From NCBI RefSeq assembly GCF_014268755.2, contig NZ_CP077093.1, forward strand, positions 806,001-870,000: a stretch of 64,000 bases of DNA, read 5' to 3'. A model generated the notes under the pieces. That model made no database searches and was not told the DNA's origin. It saw only the letters and a list, made by a program, of their open reading frames with translations. How positions within the stretch are numbered: position 1 is the stretch's first letter; the number at the start of each line of letters is the position of its first letter. The position numbers and the translations under genes are program-made. This DNA is from Pseudomonas vanderleydeniana. Lineage in GTDB: Bacteria; Pseudomonadota; Gammaproteobacteria; Pseudomonadales; Pseudomonadaceae. This document shows, one piece after another, positions 42,065 to 52,163 of this stretch.

Positions 42065-43555
42065 ATGGTTGCCGCATTGCTCGATCGTCTTGGTGTTGAC
42101 CCGGCGCTGTATCAACAGGGCCGGCAGCCCGTGCATTCGCCAATCGACGGCAGCCGCATTGGCGCCGTGAACTGGCAGGGCCCGGCCGAGGTCGAGCAGC
42201 AGGTCGGTCGCGCCGAACGGGCCTTCGAGGCCTGGCGCAAGGTGCCGGCACCGCGCCGTGGCGAGCTGGTGCGGCAGTTCGGCGAACTGTTGCGCCAGTA
42301 CAAGGCCGACCTCGGCGAGCTGGTCTCCTGGGAAGCGGGCAAGATCACCCAGGAAGGCCTGGGCGAAGTCCAGGAGATGATCGACATCTGCGACTTCGCG
42401 GTCGGCCTGTCCCGTCAGTTGTATGGCCTGACCATCGCCTCCGAGCGCCCTGGCCACCACATGCGTGAAACCTGGCACCCGCTGGGCGTGGTCGGGGTGA
42501 TCAGCGCCTTCAACTTCCCGGTCGCGGTCTGGGCCTGGAACACCACGCTGGCGCTGGTCTGCGGCAACCCGGTGATCTGGAAGCCCTCGGAAAAGACCCC
42601 GCTGACCGCGCTGGCCTGCCAGGCGCTGTTCGACCGCGTGCTGAAAAATTTCAGTGATGCGCCACCGTACCTCAGCCAGGTCATCATCGGTGGTCGTGAC
42701 GCGGGCGAGGCGCTGGTCGACGACCCGCGCGTGGCCCTGATCAGCGCCACCGGCAGCACCCGGATGGGGCGCGAGGTGGCGCCCAAGGTTGCCGCCCGCT
42801 TTGCCCGGAGCATTCTGGAACTGGGCGGCAACAATGCGATGATCCTCGGCCCCAGCGCCGATCTGGACATGGCCGTGCGTGCCATCCTGTTCAGCGCCGT
42901 CGGCACCGCCGGCCAGCGTTGCACCACCCTGCGCCGGCTGATCGCCCACGAGTCGGTCAAGGACGAGATTGTCATCCGGCTCAAGGCGGCCTACGCCAAG
43001 GTCCGTATCGGTCATCCGCTGGAAGGCAACCTGATCGGTCCGCTGATCGACAAGCACAGCTTCGATGCGATGCAGGACGCCCTCGAGCAGGCGCTGAGCG
43101 AAGGCGGTCGGGTATTCGGTGGCCAGCGCCAGTTGCAGGACCAGTTCCCCAACGCCTATTACGTCTCGCCGGCGATCGTCGAGATGCCCGAGCAGAGCGA
43201 TGTCGTCCGCCATGAAACCTTTGCGCCGATTCTCTATGTGATCGGCTACAGCGACTTCGCCGAGGCCCTGCGCCTGAACAATGCGGTGCCGCAAGGATTG
43301 TCGTCGTGCATCTTCACCACCGACGTGCGCGAGGCCGAGCTGTTCATGTCGGCGGTGGGCAGCGACTGTGGCATTGCCAACGTCAACATCGGCCCCAGCG
43401 GTGCGGAGATCGGTGGCGCGTTCGGTGGCGAAAAGGAGACCGGCGGTGGTCGTGAGTCGGGCTCCGATGCCTGGCGCGGCTACATGCGGCGCCAGACCAA
43501 CACCGTCAACTACTCGCTGGAACTGCCATTGGCCCAGGGCATCGTCTTCGACTGA
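42065..43555 (+). CDS. amaB: L-delta1-piperideine-6-carboxylate (2-aminoadipate semialdehyde) dehydrogenase
   Basis: A 496-residue aldehyde dehydrogenase of the ALDH7 (antiquitin-like) type. NAD-binding motif ISATGSTRMGREV, catalytic Glu in ILELGGNNAM (~residue 260) and catalytic Cys in GTAGQRCTTLRR (~residue 294). It oxidises the semialdehyde to 2-aminoadipate in the pipecolate branch of lysine degradation. The length equals P. putida AmaB. ATG 42065 has GCAGGAG upstream. Confidence 0.92.
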   Translation: MVAALLDRLGVDPALYQQGRQPVHSPIDGSRIGAVNWQGPAEVEQQVGRAERAFEAWRKVPAPRRGELVRQFGELLRQYKADLGELVSWEAGKITQEGLGEVQEMIDICDFAVGLSRQLYGLTIASERPGHHMRETWHPLGVVGVISAFNFPVAVWAWNTTLALVCGNPVIWKPSEKTPLTALACQALFDRVLKNFSDAPPYLSQVIIGGRDAGEALVDDPRVALISATGSTRMGREVAPKVAARFARSILELGGNNAMILGPSADLDMAVRAILFSAVGTAGQRCTTLRRLIAHESVKDEIVIRLKAAYAKVRIGHPLEGNLIGPLIDKHSFDAMQDALEQALSEGGRVFGGQRQLQDQFPNAYYVSPAIVEMPEQSDVVRHETFAPILYVIGYSDFAEALRLNNAVPQGLSSCIFTTDVREAELFMSAVGSDCGIANVNIGPSGAEIGGAFGGEKETGGGRESGSDAWRGYMRRQTNTVNYSLELPLAQGIVFD

Positions 43556-43575
43556 CACTGACGTCGGGTAGCCTT

Positions 43576-43704
43576 GTGGCAAGGGGGCTTGCCCCCGTTG
43601 GGCTGCGAAGCGGCCCTGAAATCGGTACTCGCGTGTATCGGGATGCAGGCGAGTACTGGCCTGCGACTGCTTCGCCGTCGAACGGGGGCAAGCCCCCTCG
43701 CCAC
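43576..43704. repeat. REP pair between amaB and amaA
   Basis: Outer arms GTGGCAAGGGGGCTTGCCCC and its complement, a REP variant with five-base G/C runs, plus an inner imperfect repeat. It lies inside the likely amaBA transcript and may adjust the relative amount of each message. Confidence 0.88.
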
Positions 43705-43743
43705 ATTCAGGTGGCTGTTGGGTTTCGTTTTTGGAGTCTGGCA

Positions 43744-45027
43744 ATGGCGTTACGTGAAGAGTGTCTCTGGGAAAAACTGACGCCGCAGCGGCCTGAAGCG
43801 CCGCGTTTCAAGGGCGAGCTGAGTGTCGATGTCTGTGTCATCGGCGCCGGCATCACCGGCTTGTCGGCGGCCATCCATCTGCGAGAGCAGGGCAAGAGCG
43901 TCTGCGTGCTGGAGGCCCACCGCGCCGGGCATGGTGGTTCCGGGCGTAACGTCGGGCTGGTCAATGCCGGGCTGTGGATTGCTCCAGACGACATCGAGGC
44001 CGGCTTCGGCGAGGCTGTCGGCAGCCAGCTCAACCGTATGCTCGGTGCCGCCCCGGCACTGGTGTTCAGCCTGGTCGACAAGTACGGCATCGATTGCCAG
44101 CTGCGCCGCGAGGGCACCCTGCACATGGCCCACAACGCCCGCGGCGAGGCTGACCTGCGCAGTCGTGAAGCTCAATGGAAGCGTCGCGGTGCCCCGGTCG
44201 AACTGCTGACCGGCAGCGCCTGCGAAGCCGCCACCGGTACACGCCGGATCGCCGCCGCCTTGCTCGACCGGCGGGCCGGCACCCTCAACCCGATGGCCTA
44301 CACCTCGGGCCTGGCCAAGGCTGCCGCGGGGCTCGGAGCACAACTGTTCGACCAGTCTCCAGTCACCCGGCTGGAGCGCCAGGGCCAGCGCTGGTCGGTG
44401 CAGACGGCTGATGGCGCGGTCAGCGCCGAGCAGGTGGTGATGGCATCCAATGCCTACACCGAGGGCGAGTGGACCGAACTGCGGCGCAACTTTTTCCCGG
44501 GCTACTACTACCAGGTCGCCTCCGCTCCGCTCGACGATGATGCGGCGAGGCGGATCCTGCCGGGTGGCCAGGGTTCCTGGGATACCCGCCAGGTGCTCAG
44601 CAGCATTCGCCGCGATGCCGACGGCCGCCTGCTGCTCGGTAGCCTGGGCAACGGCAACCAGAAACCCGCCTGGTTCCTGCGGGCCTGGGCCGACCGGGTC
44701 CAGCAGCACTATTTCCCCTACCTGCAAAAGGTCGACTGGGAGTGCACCTGGACGGGATGCATCGCCTTTACCCCCGACCACCTGATGCGCCTGTTCGAGC
44801 CGGCGCCAGGGCTGGTGGCCGTCACGGGCTACAACGGGCGGGGTGTCACGACCGGCACGGTGGTCGGCAAGGCGTTCGCCGACTACCTGTGTAACGGAAA
44901 TCCTCAGGCCCTGCCGATTCCCTTCGCCCCCATGCGGCCGGTGCCGGCGGTAGGCTTGCGCAGTTGTCTATACGAGGTCGGATTTTCGCTGTATCACGCG
45001 GGCCAGTGCCTGCGGATCGTCATTTGA
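43744..45027 (+). CDS. amaA: L-pipecolate oxidase
   Basis: A 427-residue FAD-dependent amine oxidase of the DAO fold. The dinucleotide motif CVIGAGITGLSAAIHL is at about residue 30, and the C-terminal flavin motif is VTGYNGRGVTTG. It oxidises pipecolate to piperideine-6-carboxylate, the substrate of AmaB. ATG 43744 has TTTGGAG upstream; the open frame further 5' runs through the REP element and is not coding. Confidence 0.9.
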   Translation: MALREECLWEKLTPQRPEAPRFKGELSVDVCVIGAGITGLSAAIHLREQGKSVCVLEAHRAGHGGSGRNVGLVNAGLWIAPDDIEAGFGEAVGSQLNRMLGAAPALVFSLVDKYGIDCQLRREGTLHMAHNARGEADLRSREAQWKRRGAPVELLTGSACEAATGTRRIAAALLDRRAGTLNPMAYTSGLAKAAAGLGAQLFDQSPVTRLERQGQRWSVQTADGAVSAEQVVMASNAYTEGEWTELRRNFFPGYYYQVASAPLDDDAARRILPGGQGSWDTRQVLSSIRRDADGRLLLGSLGNGNQKPAWFLRAWADRVQQHYFPYLQKVDWECTWTGCIAFTPDHLMRLFEPAPGLVAVTGYNGRGVTTGTVVGKAFADYLCNGNPQALPIPFAPMRPVPAVGLRSCLYEVGFSLYHAGQCLRIVI

Positions 45028-45033
45028 TACAAC

Positions 45034-45060
45034 AAAAGCGCCAATCCGGACGGCGCTTTT
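45034..45060 (+). terminator. Terminator after amaA
   Basis: Stem AAAAGCGCC / GGCGCTTTT with a 9-nt loop, seven bases after the amaA stop. Confidence 0.88.
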
Positions 45061-45102
45061 ACCTGATACGGCTAGCCTATATGGTGCGCGATGTAGCAGT
45101 CG

Positions 45103-45119
45103 TGCACTGTGAGTGTGCA
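45103..45119. promoter_or_regulatory. NtrC-type enhancer site upstream of the liv operon
   Basis: TGCACTGTGAGTGTGCA matches TGCAC-N7-GTGCA, the NtrC site architecture, with perfect five-base arms. It lies about 215 bp upstream of a sigma-54 promoter, a usual enhancer distance. Confidence 0.65.
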
Positions 45120-45146
45120 CTTCGGTGACGCACGTTGTTACAGGGC

Positions 45147-45244
45147 GGTTGCACGCGTATGTGTGTCGTGGTTGCAGTAGTGGCACTCGAAGGTTGCACC
45201 TTTTTTTAAAAAGGGTTCTACCTTCAGCGGATTAGACGGTTGCA
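45147..45244 (+). repeat. Four direct GGTTGCA repeats upstream of the liv promoter
   Basis: GGTTGCA occurs at 45147, 45170, 45192 and 45238. Steps are 23, 22 and 46 bp, so the copies lie on one face of the helix about two turns apart with one position skipped. An A/T-rich inverted repeat (ACCTTTTTTTAAAAAGGGT) follows the third copy. The bound protein is unknown. Confidence 0.6.
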
Positions 45245-45317
45245 CGCCCAGTTAAAAAGGGCTCGAAACAGTCCAGAAAACAACAAGACAGCGACTTTTT
45301 TCAGAACAAAAAACCGA

Positions 45318-45333
45318 TGGCACGCCCCTTGCT
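45318..45333 (+). promoter_or_regulatory. Sigma-54 promoter of the liv operon
   Basis: TGGCACGCCCCTTGCT fits the RpoN consensus TGGCAC-N5-TTGCW, with GG (45319-45320) and GC (45331-45332) ten bases apart. It lies 56 bp before the binding-protein start codon. Confidence 0.88.
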
Positions 45334-45388
45334 CTGAGCATTCAGTGAAGTCGCAGTGCCAAACTAAAAAAACTTGGAGCACCACCTC

Positions 45389-46522
45389 ATGTCCCAGAAG
45401 TTTTACAAAAAAGGCTTTGTCGCCCTCGCAGTGGCTGCTGCGCTGGGTGTTTCTGCGTTTGCTCAGGCTGATCTGAAAATCGGTGTTGCCGGTCCCATGA
45501 CCGGTGCCAACGCGGCGTTTGGCGAGCAGTACATGAAAGGGGCACAGGCTGCAGCGGATGTGATCAACGCGGCCGGTGGGGTGAATGGGGAGAAGATCGT
45601 CCTGGTCAAGGGTGACGATGCATGCGAGCCGAAGCAGGCGGTGACGGTCGCCAAGGACCTGTCCAACCAGAAGGTGGCCGGTGTCGTCGGGCACTTCTGC
45701 TCGTCGTCGACCATCCCGGCGTCGGAAGTCTATGACGAAGCCGGCATCATCGCGATCACGCCCGGCTCGACCAACCCGCAGGTCACCGAGCGCGGCCTGT
45801 CGGCGATGTTCCGCATGTGCGGCCGTGACGACCAGCAGGGCATCGTCGCCGGCGACTACATCGTCGACGTGCTCAAGGGCAAGAAGGTCGCCGTGATCCA
45901 CGACAAGGACACCTACGGCCAGGGCCTGGCCGATGCGACCAAGGCACAGTTGATCAAGCGCGGCGTGACCCCGGTGATCTACGAGGGCCTGACCCGTGGC
46001 GAGAAGGACTTCAGCGCCCTGGTGACCAAGATCCGTGCTGCTGGCGCCGACGTGGTCTACTTCGGTGGCCTGCATCCGGAAGCCGGTCCGCTGGTCAAGC
46101 AACTGCGTACCGAAGGCCTGAAGGACGTCAAGTTCATGTCCGACGACGGTGTGGTGACCGACGAACTGGTGACCACCGCTGGCGGTCCGCAATACGTCGA
46201 CGGCGTCTACATGACCTTTGGCGCCGACCCACGCCTGCTGCCGGACAGCAAGGCGGTGGTCGAGCAATTCCGCAAGAACGGCACCGAGCCTGAAGGCTAC
46301 ACCCTGTACGCCTATGCTTCGATCCAGGCCCTGGCCGCCGGCTTCACCGGTGCCAAGTCCAACAAGGGCGAAGACGCCGCCAAGTGGCTCAAGTCGCATC
46401 CGGTCAAGACCGTCATGGGCGAGAAGGCCTGGGACAGCAAGGGTGACCTGAAGGTCTCCGACTACGTGGTCTACCAGTGGGACGCGAGCGGCAAATACCA
46501 CCAGCTGGAAAAACAGAAGTGA
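45389..46522 (+). CDS. livK: Branched-chain amino acid ABC transporter, periplasmic binding protein
   Basis: A 377-residue LIV-type binding protein. Signal peptide MSQKFYKKGFVALAVAAALG ending at about AFAQA, then the LIVBP fold starting at DLKIGVAGPMTGANAAFGEQ. It has the conserved disulfide Cys pair region (DDACEPKQ). First gene of a five-gene transport operon. The true ligand may include other aliphatic or lysine-pathway amino acids, since it follows amaBA. Confidence 0.92.
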   Translation: MSQKFYKKGFVALAVAAALGVSAFAQADLKIGVAGPMTGANAAFGEQYMKGAQAAADVINAAGGVNGEKIVLVKGDDACEPKQAVTVAKDLSNQKVAGVVGHFCSSSTIPASEVYDEAGIIAITPGSTNPQVTERGLSAMFRMCGRDDQQGIVAGDYIVDVLKGKKVAVIHDKDTYGQGLADATKAQLIKRGVTPVIYEGLTRGEKDFSALVTKIRAAGADVVYFGGLHPEAGPLVKQLRTEGLKDVKFMSDDGVVTDELVTTAGGPQYVDGVYMTFGADPRLLPDSKAVVEQFRKNGTEPEGYTLYAYASIQALAAGFTGAKSNKGEDAAKWLKSHPVKTVMGEKAWDSKGDLKVSDYVVYQWDASGKYHQLEKQK

Positions 46523-46530
46523 CATGAACC

Positions 46531-46561
46531 GGACGGCCGGCACTACGAGTGCGGGCCGTCC
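46531..46561 (+). terminator. Intercistronic hairpin between livK and livH
   Basis: Stem GGACGGCCGGCAC / GTGCGGGCCGTCC with a 5-nt loop and no T-run, 8 bp after livK in a 169-bp gap. Such hairpins protect or partly attenuate messages so that the binding protein is made in excess. Confidence 0.65.
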
Positions 46562-46691
46562 GCCACGCGTGTCCGTGCAGTTACCTGTCTTTTCTCGTAG
46601 AACTGCACATGGCTGTGCTGCGACGGCGGTTGAACCCCGGTCCGTCGCGGTGCGCTTCTGTGCAGTCTCTCAACGTGCGTGAGATTGCGTT

Positions 46692-47606
46692 ATGGATGGT
46701 ATTTTCCTGCAGCAACTGGTCAATGGCCTGACCCTCGGGTCGGTCTATGGCCTGATCGCCATCGGCTACACAATGGTCTATGGCATCATCGGCATGATCA
46801 ACTTCGCCCATGGCGAGGTTTACATGATTTCCGCCTACCTCTCGGCAATCAGTCTGGCCCTGCTGGCCTATTTCGGTATCGAATCCTTCCCGCTGCTGAT
46901 GCTCGGCACGCTGTTGTTCACCATCGTCGTCACCGGCGTGTATGGCTGGACCATCGAGCGTATCGCCTACAAGCCGCTGCGCAACTCCACCCGCCTGGCG
47001 CCGCTGATCAGTGCCATCGGCATCTCGCTGATCCTGCAGAACTACGCGCAGATCAGCCAGGGCGCCAAGCAGCAGGGCGTGCCCACGCTGCTCACCGGTG
47101 CCTGGCGCATCGACGTCGGCAGCGGCTTCGTCCAGCTCACCTACACCAAGGTGTTCATCCTGGTGGCCGCGTTCGTCGGCATGGGCGTGCTGACCTACAT
47201 CATCAAGTACACCAAGCTGGGGCGCATGTGCCGGGCCACCCAGCAGGACCGCAAGATGGCCTCGATCCTGGGGATCAATACCGACCGGATCATTTCCTAT
47301 GTGTTCGTCATCGGCGCGGCCATGGCGGCCCTGGCCGGTGTGCTGATCACCATGAACTACGGCACCTTCGACTTCTACGCCGGCTTCGTCATCGGCATCA
47401 AGGCGTTCACCGCGGCGGTGCTTGGCGGCATCGGTTCACTGCCGGGAGCGATGCTGGGCGGGATCATCCTCGGGATTTCCGAGTCGCTGTTCTCCGGGTT
47501 GGTCAACTCGGACTATAAGGACGTGTTCAGCTTCTCGCTGCTGGTCCTGGTCCTGGTCTTTCGGCCGCAAGGCCTGCTCGGCCGTCCTCTTGTGTCGAAG
47601 GTGTAA
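46692..47606 (+). CDS. livH: Branched-chain amino acid ABC transporter permease LivH
   Basis: A 304-residue inner-membrane permease with about eight helices, MDGIFLQQLVNGLTLGSVYG at the N-terminus, and the coupling-loop region near GRMCRATQQDRKMASILGIN. Pairs with LivM. It precedes livM by three bases. Confidence 0.95.
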   Translation: MDGIFLQQLVNGLTLGSVYGLIAIGYTMVYGIIGMINFAHGEVYMISAYLSAISLALLAYFGIESFPLLMLGTLLFTIVVTGVYGWTIERIAYKPLRNSTRLAPLISAIGISLILQNYAQISQGAKQQGVPTLLTGAWRIDVGSGFVQLTYTKVFILVAAFVGMGVLTYIIKYTKLGRMCRATQQDRKMASILGINTDRIISYVFVIGAAMAALAGVLITMNYGTFDFYAGFVIGIKAFTAAVLGGIGSLPGAMLGGIILGISESLFSGLVNSDYKDVFSFSLLVLVLVFRPQGLLGRPLVSKV

Positions 47607-47609
47607 GCC

Positions 47610-48908
47610 ATGTCCACTGCCACTGAAAAATCGCTCGATATCAAAAAAAGCCTGGTGGATGCCATTCTTGCCGGCCTGATCGCCCTGATCGTCTTCGGCC
47701 CGATCGTCGGGGTCGTCCTCGAGGGCTACAGCTTCAACCTGGAACCCAAGCGTGTCGCCCTGCTGGTGGCGATCGTGATGCTCGGTCGCTTCATCCTGAG
47801 CCTCTACCTGCAAACCTCGAAAGGGCAGCGGCTGCTCGACAGCTTCGAAGGGGGCGGTTCGGGGGTGCATGTGCTGGCACCGGACTACAAGTCGCGCCTG
47901 CGCTGGATCATCCCGATCATGATCGCCATCGCGGTGATCTTCCCGGTGTTCGCCAACTCCTACCTGCTGGGCGTGGTGATTCTCGGCCTGATCTACGTGC
48001 TGCTCGGCCTTGGGTTGAACATTGTGGTGGGCCTGGCGGGGCTGCTCGACCTTGGCTACGTGGCGTTCTACGCCATCGGTGCCTATGGCCTGGCCCTGGG
48101 TTATCAATACCTCGGCCTCGGCTTCTGGACCGTGCTGCCGCTGGCGGCCATCTGCGCGGCCCTGGCCGGTTGCATACTGGGCTTCCCGGTGTTGCGCCTG
48201 CATGGTGACTACCTGGCGATCGTGACCCTCGGCTTTGGCGAGATCATTCGCCTGGTGCTCAACAACTGGCTGTCGCTGACCGGCGGCCCGAACGGCATGC
48301 CGGCGCCGCTGCCGACCTTCTTCGGCCTGGAGTTCGGCAAGCGGGCGAAGGACGGCGGGGTGCCGTTCCACGAATTCTTCGGTCTCGCCTACAACCCGGA
48401 CGTGAAGTTCTACTTCATCTACACCGTGCTGTTCCTGGTGGTGCTGGCGGTGCTCTACATCAAGCACCGGCTGACCCGCATGCCGGTTGGCCGGGCCTGG
48501 GAAGCCCTGCGTGAAGACGAGATCGCCTGCCGTGCCATGGGCCTGAACCATGTGCTGGTCAAGCTTTCGGCGTTCACCCTCGGTGCATCGACAGCGGGCC
48601 TGGCCGGGGTGTTCTTCGCCACCTACCAGGGCTTCGTCAACCCGACCTCGTTCACCTTCTTCGAGTCGGCGCTGATTCTTGCCATCGTCGTGCTCGGTGG
48701 CATGGGCTCGACCATTGGCGTGGTCATCGCCGCATTCGTGCTGACCGTCGCCCCGGAACTGCTGCGCAGCTTCGCCGAATACCGGGTGCTGCTGTTCGGC
48801 GTATTGATGGTGTTGATGATGATCTGGCGCCCGCGTGGCCTGATCCGTATCAGCCGTACCGGGGTTGCCCCGCGTAAAGGTGCCTTGCACGAGGGAGCCG
48901 CGCAATGA
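47610..48908 (+). CDS. livM: Branched-chain amino acid ABC transporter permease LivM
   Basis: A 432-residue permease with an N-terminal extension of about 100 residues carrying two extra hydrophobic segments before the core (LGVVILGLIYVLLGLGLNIV...). The coupling loop includes GRAWEALREDEIACRAMGLN. The C-terminal tail is basic. It overlaps livG by 4 bp. Confidence 0.94.
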   Translation: MSTATEKSLDIKKSLVDAILAGLIALIVFGPIVGVVLEGYSFNLEPKRVALLVAIVMLGRFILSLYLQTSKGQRLLDSFEGGGSGVHVLAPDYKSRLRWIIPIMIAIAVIFPVFANSYLLGVVILGLIYVLLGLGLNIVVGLAGLLDLGYVAFYAIGAYGLALGYQYLGLGFWTVLPLAAICAALAGCILGFPVLRLHGDYLAIVTLGFGEIIRLVLNNWLSLTGGPNGMPAPLPTFFGLEFGKRAKDGGVPFHEFFGLAYNPDVKFYFIYTVLFLVVLAVLYIKHRLTRMPVGRAWEALREDEIACRAMGLNHVLVKLSAFTLGASTAGLAGVFFATYQGFVNPTSFTFFESALILAIVVLGGMGSTIGVVIAAFVLTVAPELLRSFAEYRVLLFGVLMVLMMIWRPRGLIRISRTGVAPRKGALHEGAAQ

Positions 48909-49780
48909 ACGATGAAATCATTCTCTCGGTCGAGAAACTGATGATGCACTTCGGAGGGATCAAGGCCCTCAGCGACGTCAGCCTGCAGGTCAAGCGCAAC
49001 TCGATCTTCGCCCTGATCGGCCCCAACGGTGCCGGCAAGACCACCGTGTTCAACTGCCTGACCGGTTTCTACAAGGCGTCCGGCGGCACCATCGAACTCA
49101 ATACCCGTGGCCGGGTGACCAACGTCATCCAGCTGTTGGGCGAGTCGTTCCGGGCCAGCGACTTCGTTTCGCCGAAGAACTTCGCCAGCCGCCTGTACTA
49201 CAAGATGTTCGGTGGTACCCACTTGGTGAACCGGGCGGGGCTGGCGCGGACGTTCCAGAACATTCGCCTGTTCAAGGAAATGTCGGTGCTGGAGAACCTG
49301 CTGGTGGCCCAGCACATGTGGGTCAATCGCAACCTGCTGGCCGGCATCCTCAATACCAAGGGCTATCGCAAGGCCGAGAGCGATGCGCTGGACACCGCGT
49401 TCTACTGGCTGGAGGTGGTCGACCTGGTGGACTGCGCCAACCGCCTGGCCGGTGAGCTTTCCTATGGCCAGCAGCGCCGCCTGGAAATCGCCCGGGCCAT
49501 GTGCACGCGCCCGCAGGTCATCTGCCTCGACGAGCCGGCAGCCGGCCTCAACCCCCAGGAAACCGAAGCGCTGAGCGCGATGATCCGGCTGCTGCGTGAC
49601 GAGCATGATCTGACCGTGGTGCTGATCGAACACGACATGGGCATGGTGATGAGCATTTCCGACCACATCGTGGTATTGGACCACGGCAACGTGATCGCCC
49701 AGGGCGGGCCCGAGGCGATCCGCAACGACCCGAAAGTGATCGCGGCCTACCTGGGTGCGGATGAAGAGGAGCTGGTATGA
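48905..49780 (+). CDS. livG: Branched-chain amino acid ABC transporter ATPase LivG, long form
   Basis: A 291-residue ABC ATPase: Walker A GPNGAGKTT (~residue 38), signature LSYGQQRRLEIAR, Walker B VICLDEPAAGLNP and the family C-terminal AAYLGADEEE. It is about 35 residues longer than the usual ~255; the excess is an insert after Walker A (about residues 60-105). Overlaps livM and livF. Confidence 0.94.
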   Translation: MNDEIILSVEKLMMHFGGIKALSDVSLQVKRNSIFALIGPNGAGKTTVFNCLTGFYKASGGTIELNTRGRVTNVIQLLGESFRASDFVSPKNFASRLYYKMFGGTHLVNRAGLARTFQNIRLFKEMSVLENLLVAQHMWVNRNLLAGILNTKGYRKAESDALDTAFYWLEVVDLVDCANRLAGELSYGQQRRLEIARAMCTRPQVICLDEPAAGLNPQETEALSAMIRLLRDEHDLTVVLIEHDMGMVMSISDHIVVLDHGNVIAQGGPEAIRNDPKVIAAYLGADEEELV

Positions 49781-50493
49781 GTCAGTCTATCCTCGAACTG
49801 AAGAACCTGGACGTGTACTACGGCCCGATCCAGGCCCTGAAGAAGGTCTCGCTGCACATCGACGAAGGCGAAACCGTCAGCCTGATCGGCTCCAACGGTG
49901 CCGGCAAGTCGACGCTGCTGATGTCGATCTTCGGCCAGCCGCGGGCGGCCTCCGGGCAGATCATCTACCGTGGCGTCGACATTACCCACAAGTCGTCGCA
50001 CTACATCGCCTCCAACGGTATCGCCCAGTCGCCGGAAGGCCGCCGGGTGTTCCCCGACATGACCGTGGAAGAGAACCTGCTGATGGGCACCATCCCCATT
50101 GGCGACCAGTTCGCCAGCGAGGACATGCAACGCATGTTCGAGCTGTTTCCACGACTCAAGGAGCGGCGCAACCAGCGGGCCATGACCATGTCCGGCGGCG
50201 AACAGCAGATGCTCGCCATCGCCCGGGCGCTGATGAGCCGGCCCAAGCTGCTGTTGCTCGATGAGCCGAGCCTGGGCCTGGCGCCGATCGTGGTGAAGCA
50301 GATCTTTGCCACCTTGCGCGAGCTGGCGGCCTCGGGGATGACCATCTTCCTGGTCGAGCAGAACGCCAACCATGCGCTCAAGCTCTCGGACCGGGCCTAC
50401 GTGATGGTCAACGGGCAGATTCGCCTGAGCGGCACCGGCAAGGAACTGCTGGCCAACGAGGAGGTGCGCAACGCCTACCTGGGCGGTCACTGA
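49777..50493 (+). CDS. livF: Branched-chain amino acid ABC transporter ATPase LivF
   Basis: A 238-residue ATPase with Walker A GSNGAGKST (~residue 38), signature MSGGEQQMLAIARA, Walker B LLLLDEPSLGLAP and the H-loop switch VEQNANHAL. Last gene of the operon, before a strong terminator. Confidence 0.95.
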   Translation: MSQSILELKNLDVYYGPIQALKKVSLHIDEGETVSLIGSNGAGKSTLLMSIFGQPRAASGQIIYRGVDITHKSSHYIASNGIAQSPEGRRVFPDMTVEENLLMGTIPIGDQFASEDMQRMFELFPRLKERRNQRAMTMSGGEQQMLAIARALMSRPKLLLLDEPSLGLAPIVVKQIFATLRELAASGMTIFLVEQNANHALKLSDRAYVMVNGQIRLSGTGKELLANEEVRNAYLGGH

Positions 50494-52003
<1,510 letters not shown>

Positions 52004-52014
52004 TCCTCAATTCC

Positions 52015-52145
52015 GTGGCGAGCGGGCTTGCCCGCGTTGGGCCGTGAAGCGGCCCCAACGCCAGCGATCGAGATACACCAGGCACAACGGGTTCGCAGGT
52101 AGTGGGGCTGCTTTGCAGCCCAACGCGGGCAAGCCCGCTCGCCAC
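52015..52145. repeat. REP pair after the SDR gene
   Basis: Outer arms GTGGCGAGCGGGCTTGCCCG and its complement, the same subfamily as at 25035-25165, enclosing a second inner inverted repeat. Lies between convergent genes. Confidence 0.9.
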
Positions 52146-52163
52146 AAGGAGACGCGGTGCGGC

